64,000 bases of DNA from Candidatus Bipolaricaulis sibiricus (lineage in GTDB: Bacteria; Bipolaricaulota; Bipolaricaulia; Bipolaricaulales; Bipolaricaulaceae): the NCBI GenBank assembly GCA_004102645.1, contig CP034928.1, positions 124,001 to 188,000 of the forward strand, given 5' to 3'. Below are positions 48,441-56,626 of the stretch, piece after piece (position 1 is the first letter of the stretch; each line of letters starts with the position of its first letter). The notes beneath the pieces were generated by a model. It had not been told where the DNA came from and made no database searches. It was given only the letters and a program-made list of their open reading frames with translations. The position numbers and the translations under genes are program-made.

Positions 48441-48462
48441 TTTTGTAAAAGGTTTTTCAAAA
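48441..48462. promoter_or_regulatory. AT-rich inverted repeat, likely ROK-repressor operator
   Basis: TTTTGTAAAAG and GTTTTTCAAAA form a 22-bp imperfect dyad (9 of 11 positions pair). It lies between the -10 box and the start codon, covering the transcription start. A repressor bound here would block its own operon. The run stands out from the surrounding GC-rich DNA. Confidence 0.65.
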
Positions 48463-49589
48463 TGCGCGACGATACGGTCTTCGCGGTGCTTCGACAGTTG
48501 TGGACCCCCGACGGGGCAACCCGGCGGGAGATCGAGTCGGCGCTCAACCTCTCGCGGCCGACCGTGGACAAGGCCCTCGCCGAGCTCCTCGGCCGGGGGC
48601 TCGTCGCCCCGGTGGGGACGCGTGCCTGCCGGGGGGGGCGCCCGGCAACGGTGTTCCGCGTGAGCGCGAATGTTTGTTCGGTGGCCGGGGTCGACCTCGA
48701 GCTTCCCCAACTCGACTGTGTCCTCGCCGATCTGTGGGGGAATCCGCTCCACCGCCTCACCCTGTCGGTGGCGCCTGGGTCAGCTGACCCGATCGCGCTG
48801 CTGCGCGAGGTGGGCGAGAGGATCGCCGGCTGGCTGGAGAGCCTCGGTGCCACCTGCCCGCGGATCGGTGGAGTCGGGGTGGCCGTGCCGGCGTTCGTCA
48901 CCGATGGTGTGGCGAGCTTCGCGGGGGCGACGATGCCCACTTGGCGAGGGGTGGCGATCGCAGGCATCCTGGAACGGGAGATCTCCGCGCCGATTCACGT
49001 CCACCACGACACGCACCTCATGGCCCTCGCCGAAGCGCGGGCCTGCCAGCTGGACGGGGAGGTGCTCCTCTACCTCGCCCTTCGGCCGGGCCTGTCGGGC
49101 GAGGTGCGATTCGGAGCGAGCCTCCTCCTGGGTGGCCGTCCGTATCGAGGGGGCCACGGCCACGGCGGTTCCCTGTTCCGGGCGTTCGTGGGGAGGGAGG
49201 AGCTGGACGGGCGCACGCCCGAGGACCGCGTCGTTCTCCTCGTGGACCGGGCAGTCGGGTTTCTCGTCCACGCCGTGACCCTCCTCGACCCGGAGCGGAT
49301 CGTGATCCACGGGGGGCTGTTGGGGGACGAGGAGGAGGCGTTCGTCGCCGGATGCCGGCGGCGGCTCCGCGAGACCCTCGCTGGGGAGTTCCCCGCCCTG
49401 CAAGAAGTGGCCCGCGCGGTGGAGCGTGGTCCGGCCGCGGCCCTCGGCGCGGCCCTGTCGGTAGTCGAGCACCTGCGCGACAACCCCCAGCCGTTGTTCG
49501 CGCACCAAGGGGGTGAGAGCGGGAACAGAGTCGCAGGACAAACCGTGTCCAAGGCGCAACTGAGGAGAAAAGGAGGCGATACATCATGA
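48462..49589 (+). CDS. ROK-family transcriptional repressor
   Basis: This 375-residue protein has an N-terminal winged helix-turn-helix (ATRREIESALNLSRPTVDKA and LGRGLVAPVG) and a C-terminal ROK/ASKHA domain with GVDLELPQLDCVLADLWGNP, GGVGVAVPAFVTDG, HVHHDTHLMALAEA and IVIHGGLLGDEEEAF. The zinc-binding CxCGxxGCxE motif of typical ROK proteins is not present; the region reads GGHGHGGSLFRAF. The gene overlaps the binding-protein gene by 4 bp (ATGA). It most likely represses the sugar operon until a sugar or sugar phosphate binds. Confidence 0.88.
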   Translation: MRDDTVFAVLRQLWTPDGATRREIESALNLSRPTVDKALAELLGRGLVAPVGTRACRGGRPATVFRVSANVCSVAGVDLELPQLDCVLADLWGNPLHRLTLSVAPGSADPIALLREVGERIAGWLESLGATCPRIGGVGVAVPAFVTDGVASFAGATMPTWRGVAIAGILEREISAPIHVHHDTHLMALAEARACQLDGEVLLYLALRPGLSGEVRFGASLLLGGRPYRGGHGHGGSLFRAFVGREELDGRTPEDRVVLLVDRAVGFLVHAVTLLDPERIVIHGGLLGDEEEAFVAGCRRRLRETLAGEFPALQEVARAVERGPAAALGAALSVVEHLRDNPQPLFAHQGGESGNRVAGQTVSKAQLRRKGGDTS

Positions 49590-50830
49590 TGAAGCGCTGG
49601 CTTGTTGGTCTGTTGCTGGCGGGTCTTGTGGCGGGCCTCGCCCAAGGTGCAGTGACGATCATGGTCCTGTGGAGCGGCGACGAGTTGGCCGCGTTCCAGA
49701 AGGTGGTGGACGCGTTCCAGGCCAGGACGGGGATCGCGGTCCGGGTGGAGAGCGTGGGCCGCGACCTCCCGACGATCCTCGCCACCCGCGTGGCCGCTGG
49801 CAACCCCCCCGACCTCGCGGGGATGCCGAACCCTGGCCAGATGGCGGAGTTCGTGGCCCGCGGGGCGCTCATCCCGGTGGACGGTCTCGTCGACCTAACT
49901 CAGTTCCCGACGGCGTTCGTGGACCTGGCGACCGTGGGCGGAAAGGTCTACGGGATCTTCATCTCCGCTGACCTGAAGAGCCTCGTGTGGTACAACCCCG
50001 ATGCCCTGTACGCGGAGGGGCTTGCCCCGGCGACCAGCTGGAACGAGCTCGTGTACATCACTCGAGAGCTTGCCAATCGCGGCAAAACGCCGTGGGCGGT
50101 GGGTTTCGAGTCGGGGGCGGCCTCGGGCTGGCCGGGCACGGACTGGATCGAGGACATCATGCTCCGCACCGCGGGGCCTGAGCTCTACGACAAGTGGGTG
50201 GCCCACGAGATCCCGTGGACCCACCCCGCGGTGAAGCGGGCGTTCGAGCTGTTTGGGTCCATCGTCCGCAACAACGCCTACGTGTACGGCGGGACCACCG
50301 GCGTCCTCTCCATCAACTTCGGCGACTCCCCGGCGGTGCTGTGGGACCCCGTCCCTGGGGCGTACCTCCACCGCCAGGCGACGTTCATCAAGAGCTTCAT
50401 CGCCGGTGCCCACCCCCAGCTCGACCTCGATCAGGACGTGGGGTTCTTCGTGTTCCCGCCGATCGACCCCCAGTGGGGGACGCCGCTTCTCGGGGCGGGG
50501 GACCTCATCAGCGCGTTCCGCGACACGCCCGAGGTACGGGCGTTCCTCCAGTACCTCGCCTCGCCCGACGCCCAGGCGATCTGGTGCGGGGCGCTGGGGA
50601 AGCTCGCCACGAACGTGAACGTGGATCCGGGGATCTACCCTGATCGGCTCACGGCCCAGGCGGCGGAGATCCTGAAGGGCGCCGAGATCTTCCGGTTCGA
50701 CGCCTCGGACCTGATGCCGGCTGCGGTGGGATCGGGCGCGTTCTGGAAGGGCGTGCTCGACTACGTGTCCGGCGTCCCGCTCGATCGGGTGCTCCAGGAC
50801 ATCGAGGCCGCGGCCCGAGCCGCTTACTGA
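49586..50830 (+). CDS. ABC transporter sugar-binding protein (family 1)
   Basis: In this 414-residue secreted or membrane-tethered protein, residues 1-21 (MMKRWLVGLLLAGLVAGLAQ) form a signal peptide with no lipobox cysteine. The mature part starts VTIMVLWSGDELAAFQKVVD, typical of family 1 solute-binding proteins for oligosaccharides, with FQARTGIAVRVESVGRDLP and a closing ILKGAEIFRFDASDLMP. It supplies substrate to the two permeases encoded next. With TreT and a glycosidase in the operon, an alpha-glucoside such as trehalose is a likely ligand, as inference. Confidence 0.9.
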   Translation: MMKRWLVGLLLAGLVAGLAQGAVTIMVLWSGDELAAFQKVVDAFQARTGIAVRVESVGRDLPTILATRVAAGNPPDLAGMPNPGQMAEFVARGALIPVDGLVDLTQFPTAFVDLATVGGKVYGIFISADLKSLVWYNPDALYAEGLAPATSWNELVYITRELANRGKTPWAVGFESGAASGWPGTDWIEDIMLRTAGPELYDKWVAHEIPWTHPAVKRAFELFGSIVRNNAYVYGGTTGVLSINFGDSPAVLWDPVPGAYLHRQATFIKSFIAGAHPQLDLDQDVGFFVFPPIDPQWGTPLLGAGDLISAFRDTPEVRAFLQYLASPDAQAIWCGALGKLATNVNVDPGIYPDRLTAQAAEILKGAEIFRFDASDLMPAAVGSGAFWKGVLDYVSGVPLDRVLQDIEAAARAAY

Positions 50831-50847
50831 GGCGGCTGTTCCGCACG

Positions 50848-50877
50848 CGCCGGGGCGGGGCTGCCCCCGCCCCGGCG
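50848..50877 (+). terminator. perfect 13-bp stem hairpin after the binding-protein gene
   Basis: CGCCGGGGCGGGG, a CTGC loop and CCCCGCCCCGGCG, then TATACTCCTTT. It lies between the binding-protein and permease genes. Such structures commonly end part of the transcripts or protect the upstream mRNA so that the binding protein is made in excess. Confidence 0.7.
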
Positions 50878-50903
50878 TATACTCCTTTCCCAAGGAGACG
50901 GAC

Positions 50904-51770
50904 ATGAACATGGGACGAGCCCACTGGCTGTACCTCGCTCCCGCCCTCCTCCTTCTCGGGGTGTTCCTCGTCTACCCGAGCGCGGAGACGATCCGCCTCA
51001 GCTTCTACGGCCCGCGCTCGGACACGTTCGTGGGCGTCCAGAACTACGTCCGCGCCTTCACGTCTCGGCCGATGCTGATCGCGTTCCGCAACAACCTCCT
51101 GTGGCTAGGGGTGTTCACCCTGTTCACGGTCGGGATGGGTCTCGTCCTGGCCGTGCTCCTCGATCGGGTGCGCTACGAGGCGGTGATCAAGTCGGTGATC
51201 TTCCTTCCGATGGCCATCTCCTACGTGGCGGCGGGGGTGATCTGGCGGTTCGTGTACGCGTTCCGTCCGGCGGTGGCCCCCCAGATCGGCCTCCTCAACG
51301 CGATCGTGGTCGGGTTGGGGGGGCAGCCGGTGGGCTGGCTGATCCAACGGCCATGGGTGAACAACATCGCCCTCATCGTGGTTGGGGTGTGGGTGTGGAC
51401 GGGGTTCTGCATGGTCATCATCTCCGCCGCGTACAAGGGGATCCCCAGGGAAATGCAGGAGGCAGCCCGCATCGACGGGGCCAACGAGTGGCAGGTGTTC
51501 CGGCACGTGACGATCCCGTTCCTCAAATCGACCCTCGCCGTGGTGACCACGACGATGATCGTGTTCGTGCTCAAGGTGTTTGACATCGTGTACATGATGA
51601 CCAACGGCGCGTACGACACGGACGTGATCGCGAACCGGATGTACAACGAGATGTTCCAGTTCAGCAACTACGGGATGGCGAGCGCGATCGCGGTGATCCT
51701 GTTCCTGGCCATCGTCCCCTTCCTCGTCCTCAACGTGCGCCGGTTCCGGGTCCAGGAAGCGGTCCGATGA
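50904..51770 (+). CDS. sugar ABC transporter permease, MalF/UgpA type
   Basis: This 288-residue inner-membrane protein has about six hydrophobic segments. The EAA loop that contacts the ATPase is KGIPREMQEAARIDGANEWQ at about 177-196, followed by VFRHVTIPFLKS. It starts after AAGGAGACGGAC and overlaps the next permease gene by 4 bp. No nucleotide-binding subunit gene lies in the operon, so a shared MsmK/MalK-type ATPase encoded elsewhere must energise it. Confidence 0.9.
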   Translation: MNMGRAHWLYLAPALLLLGVFLVYPSAETIRLSFYGPRSDTFVGVQNYVRAFTSRPMLIAFRNNLLWLGVFTLFTVGMGLVLAVLLDRVRYEAVIKSVIFLPMAISYVAAGVIWRFVYAFRPAVAPQIGLLNAIVVGLGGQPVGWLIQRPWVNNIALIVVGVWVWTGFCMVIISAAYKGIPREMQEAARIDGANEWQVFRHVTIPFLKSTLAVVTTTMIVFVLKVFDIVYMMTNGAYDTDVIANRMYNEMFQFSNYGMASAIAVILFLAIVPFLVLNVRRFRVQEAVR

Positions 51771-52621
51771 AACGAAAACTGCTGCTCAAGCGTCTGCCCG
51801 TGCACCTCATCGTCATCGCCCTCGCCGCGGTCTGGCTCGCCCCGTCGCTCGGTCTCCTCGTGAGCTCGTTCCGGCCCCGCCAAGACCTCCTCTCGTCGGG
51901 ATGGTGGACGGCGGTCATCACCCCCAGCCAGTGGAGCCGGTTCACGACCGCCAACTACCGCGATGTTCTGACCCAGCAGGGGATGGGACGGGCCTTCCTC
52001 AACAGCTTCCTCATCACCGTCCCCACGACGCTGATCACCCTCACCATCGCTGCCCTCGCCGCGTACGCCCTGGCGTGGATGGAGTTCCGCGGACGGCAGG
52101 TCCTGCTCATGACCGTGATCGGGCTGATCGTGATCCCCCTCCAGATGACGCTCATTCCCGTCCTGCGGATGTTCAATGCCTTCCGCCTCTCCGGGACGTT
52201 TCCCGGGATCTGGCTGGCCCATGCGGGGTACGGTCTTCCCCTCATGATCTACCTCCTGCGCAACTTCTTCGGGGCCCTCCCCCGCGAGCTGTTCGAGTCC
52301 GCGTTCATCGACGGGGCGACCCCGTTCCGGGCGTTCGTCAAGCTGGTGCTTCCCCTCTCCGTCCCCGTGCTGGCCTCGGCGGCGATCTTCCAGTTCCTGT
52401 GGGTGTGGAACGACCTGTTGGTGGCGTTGGTGTACCTGGGGGGGTTCGAGGAGGTCGCGCCGCTCACGTTGAGGCTCTCGCTCCTCGTGGGGTCCCGCGG
52501 CCAGGACTGGCACCTCCTCACTGCGGCCGCGTTCGTGTCGATGATCGTCCCCATGATCGTGTTCCTGTCTCTGCAACGCTACTTCGTGCGCGGGATCCTC
52601 GCCGGGGCGATCAAGGGGTGA
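51767..52621 (+). CDS. sugar ABC transporter permease, MalG/UgpE type
   Basis: This 284-residue inner-membrane permease has an N-terminal hydrophobic helix (LIVIALAAVWLAPSLGLLVS), five further segments and the EAA loop LPRELFESAFIDGATPFRAF then VKLVLPLSVPVLAS. It pairs with the MalF-type protein encoded upstream. The start ATGA overlaps the previous stop, and its own stop overlaps the glycosidase start (GTGA). Confidence 0.9.
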   Translation: MKRKLLLKRLPVHLIVIALAAVWLAPSLGLLVSSFRPRQDLLSSGWWTAVITPSQWSRFTTANYRDVLTQQGMGRAFLNSFLITVPTTLITLTIAALAAYALAWMEFRGRQVLLMTVIGLIVIPLQMTLIPVLRMFNAFRLSGTFPGIWLAHAGYGLPLMIYLLRNFFGALPRELFESAFIDGATPFRAFVKLVLPLSVPVLASAAIFQFLWVWNDLLVALVYLGGFEEVAPLTLRLSLLVGSRGQDWHLLTAAAFVSMIVPMIVFLSLQRYFVRGILAGAIKG

Positions 52622-53808
52622 CGGTGGAGCCCGAGCGGTGGGCACGGCTGCGGGAGGAAGGGAAGAGAGCGTTCGCGCGGCTGCGGACCGAGATCACGCT
52701 GGACGGACAGCGGTTCGATCTTGCCCACGCGGGGAAGAAGGGGGACCGCGTGCGGTTCGGGATCTTCCCCCGCGATCTCCTCGTCACAGGCCTGATCGGG
52801 GATGAAGTCCAGTTCCTCCACGAGACCGTCCGGTTCTGTGCTGCCACGATCGGCCGTCGGAAGGATCCGGCGAGTGGGGAGGAGCCGGGCCGGGTGCTCC
52901 ACGAGTTCGATCCGTACACCGAGGATGGGCTCTCCACTCGGTACAACGCCTGCGAGACGAGCCAGCTCTTCCTCATCGGGGGGGCGCGGTGCCTCGCCGC
53001 GGGGATTGACCTCCGGGCGATCGGGGACGAGCTGCGGGCGGCCGGGGAGTACGTCCTCCGGCACATCGAGGACGACCTGTTCTGGGAGGACCCTCGCCAC
53101 GCCGGGGCGGAGCGGTACCTTCTCCGGGCGACGTACTGGAAGGACTCGTTCCTCCCTGGGCGGCGGGAGCTGCGGTTCCCGGTGGCGTACGCCCTCGTCC
53201 AAGCCCAGACAGTGGCGGCCCTGCGCGCGCTGGGGAGGCTCTCCCAGGCCCTCGATCTCGGGTTCGACCCCGGGGCGCTTGAGACCCGGGCGCAAGCCGT
53301 GGCCGCCGCGCTGTGGGACGGGCTTTGGGATGCGGGTACGGACTACCTCGCCCTGGCCAGGGATGGGGAGGCGCTCGTCCCGGGGGTGAGCTCGGATGGG
53401 CTCCACCTCCTGGCCTACCTCCGGCCGGAGGACGTTCCCCCCGCCAGGCTCGACTCGATCCGGCGTCGGGCGAGCGAGCTTGCCACCCCGTACGGGTTCC
53501 GCACCTACGCCCCCGGCCAGCCGGACTACTCCCCCACCGGGTACCATCAGGGTGCGATCTGGCCCTACGAACAATGGTTCATCGCCCACGGAGCGGTGGT
53601 TCACGGGCTTGCGGATGTTCTGTTTGTGGCGGAGCGCGTGTGGGCCGCGCTCGAGGCTCTCGGGTTCGTCGAGTTGTTCTACTGGCAAGACGAGCTCCGC
53701 GGACCAGGGGTCGTCCCCGGCGAGGGGTGCGACCTCCAGCTGTGGTCGACCGTCGTGCCGGAGGGGTTCGTTCGGCTGCGCACCGGAGGTGAACGTGGGG
53801 CGCTGTAG
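52618..53808 (+). CDS. six-hairpin glycosidase (GH15/GH63-like superfamily)
   Basis: This is a cytosolic protein of about 396 residues without a signal peptide. It shows the alternating aromatic/acidic pattern of (alpha/alpha)6-barrel glycosidases: GIFPRDLLVTGLI, LSTRYNACETSQLFLIGGAR, RATYWKDSFLPGRREL, then YHQGAIWPYEQWFIAHGA near the C-terminus, with the tryptophan-proline and acidic residues of the active-site rim. GTG 52618 overlaps the permease stop. It probably cleaves the imported alpha-glucoside; the exact linkage and family number cannot be set from sequence by eye. Confidence 0.7.
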   Translation: MTVEPERWARLREEGKRAFARLRTEITLDGQRFDLAHAGKKGDRVRFGIFPRDLLVTGLIGDEVQFLHETVRFCAATIGRRKDPASGEEPGRVLHEFDPYTEDGLSTRYNACETSQLFLIGGARCLAAGIDLRAIGDELRAAGEYVLRHIEDDLFWEDPRHAGAERYLLRATYWKDSFLPGRRELRFPVAYALVQAQTVAALRALGRLSQALDLGFDPGALETRAQAVAAALWDGLWDAGTDYLALARDGEALVPGVSSDGLHLLAYLRPEDVPPARLDSIRRRASELATPYGFRTYAPGQPDYSPTGYHQGAIWPYEQWFIAHGAVVHGLADVLFVAERVWAALEALGFVELFYWQDELRGPGVVPGEGCDLQLWSTVVPEGFVRLRTGGERGAL

Positions 53809-55027
53809 CCCCGAGCACATGGATCTCTTGGGAATCGAGAAGTACATGAAGTACGTCGGGGAAGAACTGGTGGCGGCCGTGTTCGCGGCCGCGCGGCCGC
53901 TTTACGGGCTCCGGCTGTTGCACGTGAACGCCACGTTCCACGGGGGCGGGGTGGCGGGGATGCTTCACTCGCTCGTCCCGTTGATGAACGATGTGGGGAT
54001 CAACGCGGACTGGGGCTTGCTGTACGGGGATCCGTCCCTGTTCCAGGTCACGAAGAAGCTCCACAACGCCCTCCAGGGCGAGGCGGTGTCCCTGTGCGAG
54101 GAGGACCTTGCCAACTATCTCCGCGTGAACGAGACCTTCACCCGCTACAGCCCCGTCGCCGACCACGACGTGATCATCGTCCACGACCCGCAGCCTCTGC
54201 CCATGATCCGCTACCAGCAACGGGAGAACCCGTGGGTGTGGCGGTGCCACATCGACATCTCCACCCCCCACGAGCCGGTGTGGGAGGTGCTGAAGCCGTT
54301 CATCCTCCGCTACGACGGGGTGGTCGTCTCGTCGGAGGCGTTCCGCAAGCCGGACCTTCCCGTGCAAACCCACATCATCGCCCCCGCCATCGACCCGTTG
54401 TCCGAGCTCAACCGCGATCTCTCTCCAGACGAGGTGGAGCGGAAGCTCGCTCAGTACTCCGTGCCCCGCGACAAGCCGATCCTCGTTCAGATCTCGCGGT
54501 TCGACAAGTGGAAGGACCCGCTGGGGGTCCTCGATGTCTTCCAGCGGATCCGCAAGAGCGTCGACTGCCGGCTGGTGATGATGGGGAACATGGCCACCGA
54601 CGACCCGGAGGGCCCGGAGATCTTCGCCCGGGTCCTGAGCCAGGTCGAGGGGATGGACGATGTCCACCTGTTCACCCACACCGATGCCCTGTTCGTGAAC
54701 GCGCTCCAGCGCGCGGCGGCGGTGGTCGTGCAGATGTCGCGCCGGGAGGGGTTCGGGCTCACCGTGTCCGAGGCCCTGTGGAAGGGAACGCCCGTGGTGG
54801 CCACGGACGTGGGGGGGATCCCGCTCCAGGTGGTCGACGGCCAAACGGGGTACCTCGTCCAGCCGGGGGACTACGAGCGAGCGGCGGAGCGGGCGGTGCA
54901 GATCGTCGAGGACCGGGAGCTGCGCGAGCGGTTGGGAGCGCAGGGACGGATGCACGTTCGCCAGAAGTTCCTCATGCCGCGGCTCCTCCTGGACTGGCTG
55001 CGAGTCTTGGGCGAGCTCGTCCGGTGA
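53795..55027 (+). CDS. treT: trehalose synthase, TreT-type GT4 glycosyltransferase
   Basis: The product has about 410 residues. GTG 53795 behind GGAGGTGAAC is preferred; ATG 53819 is an alternative. GT4 features are VNATFHGGGVAGMLHSLVPL (donor-domain glycine loop), WRCHIDISTPHEPVW, QISRFDKWKDPLGVLDVFQR and VQMSRREGFGLTVSEALWKG with the EX7E motif, then GGIPLQVVDGQTGYLV. This matches TreT, which reversibly joins NDP-glucose and glucose to trehalose. Being in an uptake operon, it may run in the cleavage direction, giving NDP-glucose and glucose from imported trehalose. Confidence 0.88.
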   Translation: MGRCSPEHMDLLGIEKYMKYVGEELVAAVFAAARPLYGLRLLHVNATFHGGGVAGMLHSLVPLMNDVGINADWGLLYGDPSLFQVTKKLHNALQGEAVSLCEEDLANYLRVNETFTRYSPVADHDVIIVHDPQPLPMIRYQQRENPWVWRCHIDISTPHEPVWEVLKPFILRYDGVVVSSEAFRKPDLPVQTHIIAPAIDPLSELNRDLSPDEVERKLAQYSVPRDKPILVQISRFDKWKDPLGVLDVFQRIRKSVDCRLVMMGNMATDDPEGPEIFARVLSQVEGMDDVHLFTHTDALFVNALQRAAAVVVQMSRREGFGLTVSEALWKGTPVVATDVGGIPLQVVDGQTGYLVQPGDYERAAERAVQIVEDRELRERLGAQGRMHVRQKFLMPRLLLDWLRVLGELVR

Positions 55028-55034
55028 GGGAGAG

Positions 55035-56216
55035 ATGGACCCGAGCGCAATCCGACCGGGCATCTTCTGGGTGGGGGTCAACGACCGCATCACGGACCTG
55101 TTCGAGGGGCAGTGGCCGCTCCCCCACGGGGTGAGCTACAACGCGTACCTCGTGGTCGGGGAGCGGGTAGCTCTCGTGGACGGGGTCAAGGCTCCGTTCG
55201 GGGAGGAATTGCTTCGGTGCGTCGCCGAGGTCGTACCGCCCGAGAGGATCGCTTACCTGATCGTGAACCATCTGGAGCCCGACCACTCGGGATCCCTTCC
55301 CCTCCTGCGGCGGGTCGCGCCTGGTGCCGAGGTCCTGGCCACGAAGGCCGCGCTGCCTCTTCTCGACGCGCTGTACGGGATCCGGGATCGGGTGCGGGCG
55401 GTGAGCGATGGGGAAACCCTCGACCTGGGTGGAAAGCGCCTCTCGTTCTACGCGATCCCGTTCGTCCACTGGCCGGAGACGATGGCCACCTACGAGGAGA
55501 CGGAGCGGATCCTGTTCTCCTGCGACGCGTTCGGGGGGTTCGGGGCGCTCGACGGCGTCCTGTTCGATGACGAGGCCGATCTCGCCCACTACGAGGGGGA
55601 GGCGGTCCGCTACTACACAAACATCGTCGGCGCGGTGTCGAAGCCCGTGCTCCGGGCGATCGACAAGCTCGGGGGCCTCCCGATCGAGGTGATCGCCCCG
55701 TCCCACGGGCTCGTGTGGCGGCGGGACCCGCGGCGGATCGTCGACCTCTACGGCAGGTTGGCCCGGATGGAGGGGGAGCCGGCGGTGACCGTTCTCTACG
55801 GGTCGATGTACGACCACACGCGGGAGATGGCGGATGCGGTGGCCCGCGGCGTGACGGCGGCGGGCGTGCCGGTGCGGGTGGTGGACGCGGCCCGGGTCCA
55901 CCCGAGCACCGTCCTCACCGAGGTGTGGCGCCGGAAGGGGCTGATCCTCGGGTCCCCGACGTACGATTCGGGGATCTTCCCCGCGGTCGAGCACGCGCTG
56001 CGGCTGGTCGTCTGCAAGAGGCTCGCGAACCGGGTCGTGGGCCTGTTCGGCTCGCTCGGGTGGCAGGGGGGAGCGGTGCGGAAGATGGCCGACGAGGTCG
56101 CTCCCTTGGGCTGGGACCTCGTGGACAAGGTGGAGTTCAAGGGCGCGCCGCGCGCCGACGACCTCGCCCGGGGGGACGAGCTCGGGCGGGCGGTGGCGGA
56201 ACGGGTGAGGGGATAG
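55035..56216 (+). CDS. flavodiiron protein (FprA/ROO type)
   Basis: This 393-residue cytosolic protein reduces O2 or NO in anaerobes. The beta-lactamase-like domain carries the full diiron set: NHLEPDHSG (H79, E81, D83, H84), FVHWPETM (H145), SCDAFGGFG (D164) and APSHGLVW (H). A flavodoxin domain follows from about residue 250 (VTVLYGSMYDHTREMADAVA, then LGSPTYDSGIFPAVEHAL). It starts 8 bp after treT. Together with the polyferredoxin and AOR genes behind it, it suggests oxygen protection of tungsten and iron-sulfur enzymes. Confidence 0.93.
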   Translation: MDPSAIRPGIFWVGVNDRITDLFEGQWPLPHGVSYNAYLVVGERVALVDGVKAPFGEELLRCVAEVVPPERIAYLIVNHLEPDHSGSLPLLRRVAPGAEVLATKAALPLLDALYGIRDRVRAVSDGETLDLGGKRLSFYAIPFVHWPETMATYEETERILFSCDAFGGFGALDGVLFDDEADLAHYEGEAVRYYTNIVGAVSKPVLRAIDKLGGLPIEVIAPSHGLVWRRDPRRIVDLYGRLARMEGEPAVTVLYGSMYDHTREMADAVARGVTAAGVPVRVVDAARVHPSTVLTEVWRRKGLILGSPTYDSGIFPAVEHALRLVVCKRLANRVVGLFGSLGWQGGAVRKMADEVAPLGWDLVDKVEFKGAPRADDLARGDELGRAVAERVRG

Positions 56217-56218
56217 CC

Positions 56219-56626
56219 GTGGCCAAGCGGTTGGCGGTGGTGGACGTCGAGCGGTGCGTGGACTGCCTTCTTTGCGCCCAGGCCTGCGCCCGGCGGTTCG
56301 GGGAGGGGGGTCTCGCCCGGTCGGCGATCGCCGTCCGCTCGGCGGGCGGGGTCGAGCGGGGGTTCGTCGTTGTCGTGTGCCGGGCGTGCGACGACCCACC
56401 GTGCCTCCACGCCTGCCCGGTGGGGGCGATCGAGAAGGGCCCGGTGGGGGTGAGGGTCGTCCTCGACCGGTGCATCGGGTGCAAGGCGTGTGTCGCGGCG
56501 TGCACGATCGGGGCCGTCCGATGGGACGAGGGGGGAGGGAAGCCCGTGATCTGCGTCCACTGCGGCCTGTGCGCGCGGTTCTGCCCGTACGGGGTCCTCG
56601 CCCTGGAGGAGGTGGAAGGTGGATAG
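56219..56626 (+). CDS. four-cluster ferredoxin (HycB/AOR-associated type)
   Basis: This 135-residue electron carrier has four cysteine motifs: CVDCLLCAQACA, CRACDDPPCLHACP, CIGCKACVAACT and CVHCGLCARFCP. GTG 56219 starts just after the flavodiiron stop, and the C-terminus overlaps the AOR gene by 8 bp. The position suggests it is the electron-transfer subunit of the AOR-family enzyme, as in the AorAB-type complexes of some bacteria. It could pass electrons to ferredoxin or a further reductase. Confidence 0.88.
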   Translation: MAKRLAVVDVERCVDCLLCAQACARRFGEGGLARSAIAVRSAGGVERGFVVVVCRACDDPPCLHACPVGAIEKGPVGVRVVLDRCIGCKACVAACTIGAVRWDEGGGKPVICVHCGLCARFCPYGVLALEEVEGG

